NCBI GenBank assembly: GCA_019695485.1 | Contig: JAEUAF010000022.1 | Span: forward strand, 1 to 36,331 | Direction: 5' to 3' | Length of the DNA stretch: 36,331 bases | Origin: Sorangium sp. | GTDB lineage: Bacteria > Myxococcota_A > Polyangia > Polyangiales > Polyangiaceae | In this document: positions 23,410-29,675 of the stretch, one piece after another | Layout of the letters: each line of letters begins with the position of its first letter | How positions within the stretch are numbered: position 1 is the first letter of the stretch | The notes under the pieces: model-generated | Seen by the model: only the letters and a program-made list of their open reading frames with translations | Told to the model about the DNA's origin: nothing | Databases searched by the model: none | Program-made: the position numbers and the translations under genes

Positions 23410-23415
23410 GCTCCA

Positions 23416-24942
23416 CTACAGCCGCGTCCTCCTCCCCTTCGCGGGCCGCGCCCGGTGGGTCGGGTTCGATAGCCGCGTGAGCCGCTCCGCACGGCGCACG
23501 GCGGCGAGGTTTTCGAGCTTCTCTTGGAGCGCTTCCCACTCCTCGGCATTGAGCGCGGGCTTTTTGGCGGGCTTGACCAATGCGAGCTTTCGGAGCTCGA
23601 ACACGGCCCATAAGGACGCGTCGATCACCTCGTCGGGAATGCCGTCCTGATGGCTGTCACCGTCCTCGTTCCAGGTCATCGCTTTCAATTCGACGATGAG
23701 CTCCCGGCACCGGGTCGGGTGGAGCTTGGCCTTGCCGCTCCGGAGCACGGCCTTCAAGTCCTTGATGAGGGGCAGCTTGCGGTGATTGTTTTCGGCGGGC
23801 TCGGCGGGGATGCCGTAGTTCAAGAGCGACTTGCAAATGGTCGTCGCGCCGTGGCCTTTCGAGTCCACCCTCACATTGTGCGAGCGCCACCGAATCATGA
23901 GCTTCCGGATCTCGGCCGCAAGCTCGTCGGTGTCGAGGTTGACGGCCGCGTACGCTTCCACGCACCGGAGCTCGTCCGAGTCCCACCGTTTCTGCCAGAC
24001 CGCAAAGCCGCACCCGTCGCGGTCGCCGAGGTCGACACCAATAAAGGTACGTAGGGCGCCCTGCCGGTCCCACTCCGTCGTCTCGTCGTAGAGGTTCTTG
24101 GCCGGCGAAAATCGGTAAATGAAAGCCGAGTCGTCCCGGACCCAACGCCCGAGGTACTCGATGATGAATTCCGGGTCGCTCTCGTCGCAGCCGAGTTCCG
24201 CGAGCTGGTCGGCGAAATACTGCCGCGCCCCGCCCGCGTATTGGATGAACGGGTTGTCGAGCGCATTGAAGCGATGAACGCTCCAGCTCCGGGCTGCCAG
24301 GGCCGCGGCGCTCTCGTCGTCGTTGTCGTTGGCGGGGTCGCCCGTGATCTCGTACCAAAGCCCGGCGAGAGCCCGGCGCGGCGTGCCCATCAGCATGAGC
24401 TTGCCGCCGAAGTCCATCAGCGTCGGTTTCAACGCCGAGCGGATGAAGTATCGCAAGAGCGGGTCTTCGAAGAGCTCGGCCTCGTCGATGACGACTTTCA
24501 CGAAGCGCTTGCCGCGCGCGACGCGGTTCGCTTGTTTCTTGTTCTCGCACCCGGTGACGAGAATGGTGTAGCCGTTCGGGAAGCGCGCCTCGAGTCGGCT
24601 CTCGTTGAACTCGATGCCGATCGCGAATTTCTCGTCGAAATCGTGCAGGCGGTCCCAAATGATTTCCCGCGCGCTCCCTATCGTGGACGCAACGTAGAGG
24701 CTGCGCTTGCCCGGGTGGGCGCGCCAGTCCTTGCCGAGCCAGTAGATGCATCCTTCGGTCTTGCCCGCGCGCCGACCGGCGAGGACGGCGATGTTGCTCG
24801 CCTGGTCGTTGGCAACGGCCGCCTGCTTTTCGTGCAGGAACTCGAGCCACTGCGCCCACTCCGGATCGGGCGGCTTGAAGCCGAAGAGCAACCCGACCTG
24901 CGCGAGCGCCTCGCACGGGTCGAGCAGGTCGAGCGCGTTCAC
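23416..24942 (-). CDS. terL: terminase large subunit (packaging ATPase/nuclease)
   Basis: A 508-residue motor protein that pumps DNA into the prohead and cuts it. Walker A is AGRRAGKT (residues 55-62), Walker B is VKVVIDEAE (about 148-156) with D and E as metal/catalytic residues, and coupling motif III is LMLMGTPR (182-189). The nuclease half has IGVDLGDRDG (around 290), VDSKGHG and the closing PDEVIDASLWAVFE, giving the three acidic residues of an RNase H-like site. The start is GTG 24942 with no convincing Shine-Dalgarno. It follows TerS by several small genes and is followed by a strong hairpin. Confidence 0.93.
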   Translation of the reverse strand: MNALDLLDPCEALAQVGLLFGFKPPDPEWAQWLEFLHEKQAAVANDQASNIAVLAGRRAGKTEGCIYWLGKDWRAHPGKRSLYVASTIGSAREIIWDRLHDFDEKFAIGIEFNESRLEARFPNGYTILVTGCENKKQANRVARGKRFVKVVIDEAELFEDPLLRYFIRSALKPTLMDFGGKLMLMGTPRRALAGLWYEITGDPANDNDDESAAALAARSWSVHRFNALDNPFIQYAGGARQYFADQLAELGCDESDPEFIIEYLGRWVRDDSAFIYRFSPAKNLYDETTEWDRQGALRTFIGVDLGDRDGCGFAVWQKRWDSDELRCVEAYAAVNLDTDELAAEIRKLMIRWRSHNVRVDSKGHGATTICKSLLNYGIPAEPAENNHRKLPLIKDLKAVLRSGKAKLHPTRCRELIVELKAMTWNEDGDSHQDGIPDEVIDASLWAVFELRKLALVKPAKKPALNAEEWEALQEKLENLAAVRRAERLTRLSNPTHRARPAKGRRTRL

Positions 24943-24958
24943 ATGCTAAGTGTGGCGG

Positions 24959-25069
24959 CTATTTGAGCGCGTTGTGCACGGCCGCGATTCCGCAACTCAC
25001 CCAAAAGCACGCGACCGCGAAAGCCATCGCCCACTGCACGAGGTCGTCGGGCTTGAACTTGCGCACCAC
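24959..25069 (-). CDS. 36-residue single-span membrane protein
   Basis: A short ORF from GTG 25069 to TAG 24959. The peptide begins MVRKFKPDDL and continues with a membrane-span-like stretch (WAMAFAVACFWVSCGIAAV) and a polar end. It lies 3 bases after the stop of the previous gene and 16 bases before TerL. A basic N-terminus followed by one span is typical of micro-membrane proteins, including small phage toxins and lysis regulators. No homologue is recognised; translation is unproven. Confidence 0.4.
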   Translation of the reverse strand: MVRKFKPDDLVQWAMAFAVACFWVSCGIAAVHNALK

Positions 25070-25072
25070 GCT

Positions 25073-25258
25073 TCAATCCCGCGCCTCGTCGATGAGCCGC
25101 TCGCGGTCGCGGTAGATGTCGTCCGGCTCACAGAGGTTGATGGGCGTACACGTGCCGTCGCGGCCGAGTCGGAACGCGCCCGGAGTCGGGCCTCCGCGCG
25201 ACGTCATGCGCTCCATCCATTCGAGGACGCCCTCCCACGTACCGTCCTCCTCGCTCAC
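25073..25258 (-). CDS. small hypothetical protein (61 aa)
   Basis: A 61-residue acidic protein from GTG 25258, which overlaps the preceding stop (GTGA). It is Glu/Asp/Arg-rich (SEEDGTWEGVLEWMERM, and PDDIYRDRERLIDEARD) with one Cys pair (TCTPINLCEP). The frame is open further upstream, but that segment is arginine-rich and lies inside the coiled-coil gene. The role is unknown; it lies between the coiled-coil protein and TerL in the packaging block. Confidence 0.5.
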   Translation of the reverse strand: MSEEDGTWEGVLEWMERMTSRGGPTPGAFRLGRDGTCTPINLCEPDDIYRDRERLIDEARD

Positions 25259-25839
25259 GCCGCCCCCCCATGCCGGCGCCGCTCTTTCGCCTCGTGCGCC
25301 TCGTCCCGTTCCTTGTCGAGCCGCGCGCTCTCGCGTTGCCCGGCGCGTTCGGCATCGTCGCGGGTCTCCCATGCAATGGGCTTCGCTTTCGGCAACGCCT
25401 CGAACTTGCGATCGATGTGGGCGCGGGTGGTTTTGATGTCGCCCTCGAGCAAGGCAATCTGGCGCTGTAACGGCTTGATCACCTCATACGGGTCGGCCTG
25501 CACCTCGCGCAGCTCGTCGAGCACGCGCATGTGGTCGGTCATCTTGCGCGCAATCTCGCCCGCGGCCCGCACCTGCTCGGCCCCGTCCCGGTGGGCCTGG
25601 CCGAGGTCGCGCGCGCGCCGATCGATGTCGCCCATGGCCTTGTCGAGCTTGGTCGCAAGCGCGCTCACGCGCACGTCGAGGCGCGCCAAGGCCTCCTTGC
25701 ACTCACTCACGTCCCGGACGCTGGCTTTCCGGTTCTCCTCTACGACGGTCCGGAGCTCGACGAGTCGCGCGGCGAGGCCCTGGTTTTCGTCGGTCGCGGC
25801 GGTGCGGTCGGATGCCGTCGCGGTCTTGTCACGCGCCAT
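25255..25839 (-). CDS. coiled-coil protein in the packaging block
   Basis: A 194-residue, very charged protein predicted to be almost all helix. Heptad-like repeats run from about residue 20 to 165 (AARLVELRTVVEENRKASVRDV, RLDVRVSALATKLDKAM, LQRQIALLEGDIKTTRAHI) and the end is basic (DKERDEAHEAKERRRHGG). It overlaps TerS by 11 bases. The shape suggests an oligomeric rod-like factor. It could help DNA packaging or head assembly; no family is recognised. Confidence 0.65.
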   Translation of the reverse strand: MARDKTATASDRTAATDENQGLAARLVELRTVVEENRKASVRDVSECKEALARLDVRVSALATKLDKAMGDIDRRARDLGQAHRDGAEQVRAAGEIARKMTDHMRVLDELREVQADPYEVIKPLQRQIALLEGDIKTTRAHIDRKFEALPKAKPIAWETRDDAERAGQRESARLDKERDEAHEAKERRRHGGAA

Positions 25840-26443
25840 GATTCGCCTCGCTCATCTGTTGCCACCCTTTCGCCGCGAAGATTGCCCGGAGCGCGGGCGG
25901 CATGTTCTCGGCCAGCTGCGTCACGATAGCGACGGCCGCCTCCATGGTGAACGCGGTCGCGGCCGGTTGCAAGATGTCGACGACGTCGCCCTCGTCCTCG
26001 CGCCGGACCCAGTCGTTGCGCCACTGGTGAAAGCGGCGCTCGAGGTACCATTGAATGCCGCTCGTGCGGCGGGTCGTCACGGTCTTGCCCGTCGGCTTGC
26101 CCTCGTCGAACACGGTCTCTTCGAACGAGGCTTGGGTGTCCCGGAGCTCTTTCACGCACTCGGCCCGGATCGTGCCCTCGATGGCCATGAATTCGACGAA
26201 CAAGCGCGCGTACAGGTCCTTGCCCTCGCTCGCCGCGCCTTGCTTGAGCCACCGGGAAAGCATCTTCGGATGCACCCCACATCTCGCGGCGGTGATGTTC
26301 CGAAAGTCGCCGGCCTCGTGCGTTTCGCAGAGTTGCTTCAAGAGCGGCTCGGTGAGGGCGGAACGCAGCCGACCGAGCTCGTCGCGTTCGGTCTTGGCGC
26401 GAGAAGGGGAGCGGCCCATCGGGGAGCGTTTCTTGCCGGGCAT
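25829..26443 (-). CDS. terminase small subunit candidate
   Basis: A 204-residue protein with a basic start (PGKKRSPMGRSPSRAKTERDEL), a helix-turn-helix in ITAARCGVHPKMLSRWLKQG (about residues 49-68) and a long helical oligomerisation part. TerS proteins recognise the packaging site with such an N-terminal HTH and pass DNA to TerL. The pattern and its proximity (one coiled-coil and two small genes upstream of TerL) make this the best TerS candidate. A general HTH regulator cannot be excluded. The start ATG directly follows the previous stop (TAGATG). Confidence 0.7.
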   Translation of the reverse strand: MPGKKRSPMGRSPSRAKTERDELGRLRSALTEPLLKQLCETHEAGDFRNITAARCGVHPKMLSRWLKQGAASEGKDLYARLFVEFMAIEGTIRAECVKELRDTQASFEETVFDEGKPTGKTVTTRRTSGIQWYLERRFHQWRNDWVRREDEGDVVDILQPAATAFTMEAAVAIVTQLAENMPPALRAIFAAKGWQQMSEANHGA

Positions 26444-26710
26444 CTAGCAGTCCGAGGGCTTGGCGTCCCAAAAGGCGCGAGCCCAGTTCCAGGAATCCTC
26501 GAGGCTACCTTGGCAGCGCTCGACATAGACGCGCATCGCGAGCTCTCGAATGAACGCGCGCCGCTCATCGAGCGCGATGGGCGCGAACGTCCCAAGGGGC
26601 GGCATCGCGAACGGTTGCCAGCCCGCGGGCGGCTGCGCGCTGCACGACGGGCACCCGGTCGCGGTGAGTTCGCGTTCGCAGATGTGACACCGAGCGAAGG
26701 GCATCGTCAT
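26444..26710 (-). CDS. small zinc-ribbon protein
   Basis: An 88-residue protein with CHICE at the N-terminus and GCPSC shortly after (C8, C11, C20, C23), a compact CxxC...CxxC zinc ribbon. The rest is a Pro-rich linker and an amphipathic helix with Trp/Arg (FIRELAMRVYVERC). The ATG at 26710 overlaps the upstream stop (ATGA). Zinc ribbons of this sort bind nucleic acid or proteins; nothing more specific can be said. It is next to TerS. Confidence 0.6.
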   Translation of the reverse strand: MTMPFARCHICERELTATGCPSCSAQPPAGWQPFAMPPLGTFAPIALDERRAFIRELAMRVYVERCQGSLEDSWNWARAFWDAKPSDC

Positions 26711-26883
26711 ATCGCCTCGGTGGGAGGCGGCTTGTCCGCCTCGATTTCGTACTCGATGAGGACGTGATCGTGACGAAAGAAAGTCTCGGCGCGATAGTCG
26801 CCGTTCGGCAAATAGCGATGGCCGACCTCGTCCGTGAGTATGGCCGCGGCCTCTCGGAGAGTGAGCTTAAACGCGCGTTTCAT
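26707..26883 (-). CDS. small hypothetical protein (58 aa)
   Basis: A 58-residue protein from ATG 26883, which overlaps the stop of the co-chaperonin gene (ATGA). It begins MKRAFKLTLREAAAIL, then has GHRYLPNGDYRAETFFRHDH and ends with acidic residues. The frame is open further upstream, but that lies inside the tandem GroES gene. It has alternating beta residues and no metal motif. Function unknown; translated with the co-chaperonin if the coupling is real. Confidence 0.55.
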   Translation of the reverse strand: MKRAFKLTLREAAAILTDEVGHRYLPNGDYRAETFFRHDHVLIEYEIEADKPPPTEAI

Positions 26884-27677
26884 ATCGCCCGATCCAAGAT
26901 GCCCGCGACGGCATGATCGAACTCGAACAGCGTGAACTTGCGCCCGGCGAGTGTGATCTCGACGGGACGGGCAATGTCCGTGAACACGACCAGATCGCCC
27001 GGCTTGCAATCGGGCGTTTCCCAATAGGGATCGCTTTCGAGCACCCACGGCGGCTCGCACCGATCGTCCGCTCCCTCGCGCACGCGTTGCCGATACCCGC
27101 CAAACTTGCCGGGCCCGACGGCAACGACCTCCTCGATACGGGTCTTGTTGCACCCGACGTCGTCGGCCTCCTCGCCCTTCTTGTCGAGCCCCATCGTTTT
27201 ACCGATGTGAAAGGGCAAGTCGCCCATGACCGCCACCCGCGCGCGTTCGTCGACCTCGCGGGTCATCACGAACTGCCCGGCGGGGCGGAGTCGAACGTTG
27301 TCGCGGTCGAGGGTCGCTAGGATGCCGTCCATGGGGATGTAGAAATGGTTCTGCTTTCGAAGGTGCAGGCGGAACGGGATGGTCCGCTCTTTCACGTAGC
27401 AGAGGTCGCCCGTCGCTACCTCGGCTGGCTGTCGACCGCCCGGCACCCATCGGCCCGGGCCGCACGCGGTGACCTCCACGAGGCGGACCTTGTTGCGCTT
27501 GCCGTCGAGCTTGATGCCCGGATCGGGGGTGGCGATGGTCGCGCTGTGCAGGTTCTCTGCGATGTCGCCGCGTTCGATGACCGAACAGAAATGGTGGTAC
27601 GGCGCGGTCATGATGCGCGGGCGCTCGCCCCATTGGATCGGGGTCGGGACGGGGTCGGGAACGACGCGGAGGGTCAC
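26880..27677 (-). CDS. tandem GroES-like co-chaperonin
   Basis: A 265-residue protein built of two GroES-like units. Unit 1 (about residues 24-124) has VIER, a GIKL segment where the mobile loop would be, VTACGPGRW, VATGDLCYV and the end YIPMDGILATLD. Unit 2 (about 127-265) has VRLRPAGQFVMTREV, EEVVAVGPGKF, CKPGDLVVFTD, VEITLAGRKFTLFEFDHAVAGILD. These match GroES: NIRPLxDRVIVKR, GEVLAVGNG, VKVGDIVIF and a hydrophobic DILA(I/V) end. A GTG start at 27677 has GGGGAGG 6 bases upstream and overlaps the previous stop, so the ATG in the middle of the frame is not needed. It would cap host GroEL during folding of virion proteins. Two-unit co-chaperonins are best known from plastid Cpn20; this case is inferred. 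Confidence 0.8.
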   Translation of the reverse strand: MTLRVVPDPVPTPIQWGERPRIMTAPYHHFCSVIERGDIAENLHSATIATPDPGIKLDGKRNKVRLVEVTACGPGRWVPGGRQPAEVATGDLCYVKERTIPFRLHLRKQNHFYIPMDGILATLDRDNVRLRPAGQFVMTREVDERARVAVMGDLPFHIGKTMGLDKKGEEADDVGCNKTRIEEVVAVGPGKFGGYRQRVREGADDRCEPPWVLESDPYWETPDCKPGDLVVFTDIARPVEITLAGRKFTLFEFDHAVAGILDRAI

Positions 27678-27907
27678 TTGGCACCTCCCCACGCGCAGTC
27701 TTTGCAATACACGCTCTCACGATGGCGCGCCGGCCACCGACCGACGCGCGGGCACTTCAGTTGATGACATTCCACGCACTCCCCGTAACGCCACCACACG
27801 GGGATATACTGGGCGAGAGCTTTGGCTAATGTCCAGAAAGCCTGCACGGCGAGGACATAGAGGATTGCCCAAAGGAGGCACCCGATGCCGTAGAAGGCCG
27901 CGCTCAT
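27674..27907 (-). CDS. small membrane protein with zinc-type cysteines
   Basis: A 77-residue protein with a membrane span near the N-terminus (residues 5-27: FYGIGCLLWAILYVLAVQAFW), a second hydrophobic aromatic part, then CVECHQLKC (C44, C47, C52) and YCKDCAW (C68, C71), which look like a zinc ribbon. It overlaps both neighbours (scaffold start region and co-chaperonin start). A membrane anchor with a cytoplasmic zinc ribbon could place virion assembly factors at the membrane, but the function is unknown. Confidence 0.55.
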   Translation of the reverse strand: MSAAFYGIGCLLWAILYVLAVQAFWTLAKALAQYIPVWWRYGECVECHQLKCPRVGRWPARHRESVYCKDCAWGGAK

Positions 27908-29325
27908 CGCCGCTTCCCTCCCGAGTTGTGCTTCTCGAAAATGCGATCGAACCGCGCTTCCGCACTCTCCTCGCGCACGCCGTTCGCGGTCCGCTCCCCG
28001 CGCGGCACGGTGCGCGAGCCCGTCTTGGCCAACGCCGCCGGCTCGGTCACGTCCTCGCCATCGGTGTCGAGCGCGCCTTTCAATTCCCGGAGCCGTTTCT
28101 TCTCGTGCGCCACGATGCGGTCCGCGGCCTGCTCGAACGAGTATTTCGGCGCCTTTAGGGTCTTGTCGGCGGTCTTGATCAAGTACGCCAGCACGCGTTC
28201 TTTCCCGCGCGGGAGTTTTAGAACCGGGTGCCCGTCGAGGTCGCTCTCGATTTGGTCGAGGTAGTGCTCGCGGTGCTCGGTGACCTGCGCTTGCCGTTGC
28301 GACTCGGTCTGTTGCACCTTGTCGGCCTCGGCCTTCTCGGCAAGCTGGCGTTGCAAGGCCTGGAGTTGCTGCTTGACCTCTTGGGTCTCGCGCTGCGCGG
28401 TCTCGGCCAATTGCCGCGCGGCTCGCCCATCGGGGGACATCTTGACCCCGCGCACGAACAACTTCATCGCCTCGTCATGGGGCTTGCCACTCGCGCGACT
28501 GACGATCTCGCTCAAGGCGGTAAAGTCGCCATTCTCGATATCGCGCAGGGCCTTCATCGTATCGATGGCGCGGTCGACGATGGGCCAGGTCAGCTTCTCG
28601 CCGAGCCCGGCCTGGAGCTTCCGCATGACTTGCGAGGATGGCTCGAGCACGCGCACGGCTTCCGCTATGCGGTCCTCGTTCTTTTTCGCGACGGCCGCGA
28701 GCTCGTCTTTCGCCTTGCGCCGCTCTTGTCGGATCGCCCCGTAGTTGCGATCGTCGAACTCGGGCGGGAGCTTGCCGAACGCCTCCCGCATCGCGCTTTT
28801 ATAGAGCCGGCGCGCCTCGGCAGGGTCCTCCGCGGCTTCGGCCTCGGCGTAGAGCTTGCGGGCCTTGCTGGTCGATACCGAGCCCGAGGCGCCCTCCTCA
28901 GCGGCTGTTTCCTCGGGCTCGGACTCGTCTTGCACCTTGCCCTTCGGCGCGGCCTTGTCGGCTGCTTTCGCGTCGGGCTTGGCTTTGGTCTTGTCCGCCT
29001 TGTCGTCGTGGACGGCCGCGGCCTTCGGTTTCTTCTCCGGCTCGGCCGCTTTCGCGTCGGCTTTCGGCTTCGGCTCGCTCTTGCCCTCGGCCTTGTCGTC
29101 CTTGGCCTTCGGCTTCGGCTTGTCCGCGGCCGCGTTCTTGGCGTCGGCCTTCTCGCGCGTTTCGGTGCGATGCTTGGCGACCGCGTCCTTGCCGAAATGC
29201 TTGTTGAATATCTCCTCGTCTTTCACCCCGATGGGCTTGGAGAATTCTTTCCCGTACTCGCCTTTTGGAGCACTAGGCGCGGAGGAGGAATCGCCCGAGG
29301 GCGTTGCGGCGGCTGTCTCGGCCAT
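27904..29325 (-). CDS. scaffolding protein candidate
   Basis: A 473-residue protein, very rich in Lys, Ala, Glu and Pro in the first 180 residues, with long charged helical regions in the rest (EDRIAEAVRVLEPSSQVMRKLQAGLGEKLTWP, and ETAQRETQEVKQQLQALQRQLAEKAEAD). A conserved-looking GEYGKEFSKPIGVKDEEIFNKHFGKDAVAKHR segment lies near the N-terminus. Extended, charged helical proteins placed between portal and capsid genes are classical scaffolding proteins that guide capsid assembly and are then removed. No protease motif is seen. The start ATG 29325 has no convincing Shine-Dalgarno. Confidence 0.65.
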   Translation of the reverse strand: MAETAAATPSGDSSSAPSAPKGEYGKEFSKPIGVKDEEIFNKHFGKDAVAKHRTETREKADAKNAAADKPKPKAKDDKAEGKSEPKPKADAKAAEPEKKPKAAAVHDDKADKTKAKPDAKAADKAAPKGKVQDESEPEETAAEEGASGSVSTSKARKLYAEAEAAEDPAEARRLYKSAMREAFGKLPPEFDDRNYGAIRQERRKAKDELAAVAKKNEDRIAEAVRVLEPSSQVMRKLQAGLGEKLTWPIVDRAIDTMKALRDIENGDFTALSEIVSRASGKPHDEAMKLFVRGVKMSPDGRAARQLAETAQRETQEVKQQLQALQRQLAEKAEADKVQQTESQRQAQVTEHREHYLDQIESDLDGHPVLKLPRGKERVLAYLIKTADKTLKAPKYSFEQAADRIVAHEKKRLRELKGALDTDGEDVTEPAALAKTGSRTVPRGERTANGVREESAEARFDRIFEKHNSGGKRR

Positions 29326-29331
29326 GGGAGG

Positions 29332-29649
29332 TTAGGCGGCGGGCGTGGCGGGTTCGGGCGCCGACGTGGCGAGTTCCCAGTCCTCGGCAAGCAAGTCCGT
29401 TTGGGAGCAAAGCCACGGCACGAACGCGCCGTCGACCGTGCGCATCATGACGTAAGGCAGGAACTTGCACACGGTGCCCTGCTCGATGCCGGTCGCTTGC
29501 GCGGTGTTCGCGTTGATCGGGATGCCGTCCGGGTAGCCCTTTTGAAAGACCAGGAACATGCCCTTGCCGTTCCAACCGGTGCGGCGGACCTTGCCGCCGT
29601 GGTAGCGCATCTCGAGCACCGCCCAACCGATGCCGTGTAACTCACCCAT
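29332..29649 (-). CDS. Tad2 / DUF2829-family protein (anti-Thoeris candidate)
   Basis: A 105-residue protein with the DUF2829/Tad2 signature: WAVLEMRYHGGKVRRTGWNGKGMFL near residues 9-33 and FLPYVMMRTVDGAFVPWLCSQTDLLAEDWEL near 63-92 (the family's usual form is KxGKKVxRxGWNGKGMxL and PxIxMKxxDGxxVPWxxSQTDLLAEDW). Tad2 proteins are known to bind the cyclic ADP-ribose-type signal made by Thoeris ThsB and so block the defence. Whether this one does is inference. It has a good Shine-Dalgarno (AGGAGA, 9 bases before ATG 29649) and lies between portal and scaffold, unusual for a counter-defence gene. Confidence in family is high, in activity moderate. Confidence 0.85.
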   Translation of the reverse strand: MGELHGIGWAVLEMRYHGGKVRRTGWNGKGMFLVFQKGYPDGIPINANTAQATGIEQGTVCKFLPYVMMRTVDGAFVPWLCSQTDLLAEDWELATSAPEPATPAA

Positions 29650-29675
29650 GCTGTCTGTCTCCTAACGGTTGCTGT

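Noticed and set aside
23657-24916. 419-codon frame within terL on the same strand.
   Set aside because: Shifted-frame shadow; the other frame has Walker A, Walker B and nuclease motifs.
24950-26767. 605-codon + strand ORF opposite TerS, the coiled-coil gene and a zinc-ribbon gene.
   Set aside because: Composition (Arg/Ser/Leu low complexity) changes where the antisense genes change; the minus-strand frames carry motifs and coupled starts.
28228-29640. 470-codon + strand ORF opposite the scaffold and Tad2-like genes.
   Set aside because: Leu/Gly/Arg-rich repeats mirror the Lys/Ala codons of the scaffold; the Tad2 signature on the minus strand is decisive.
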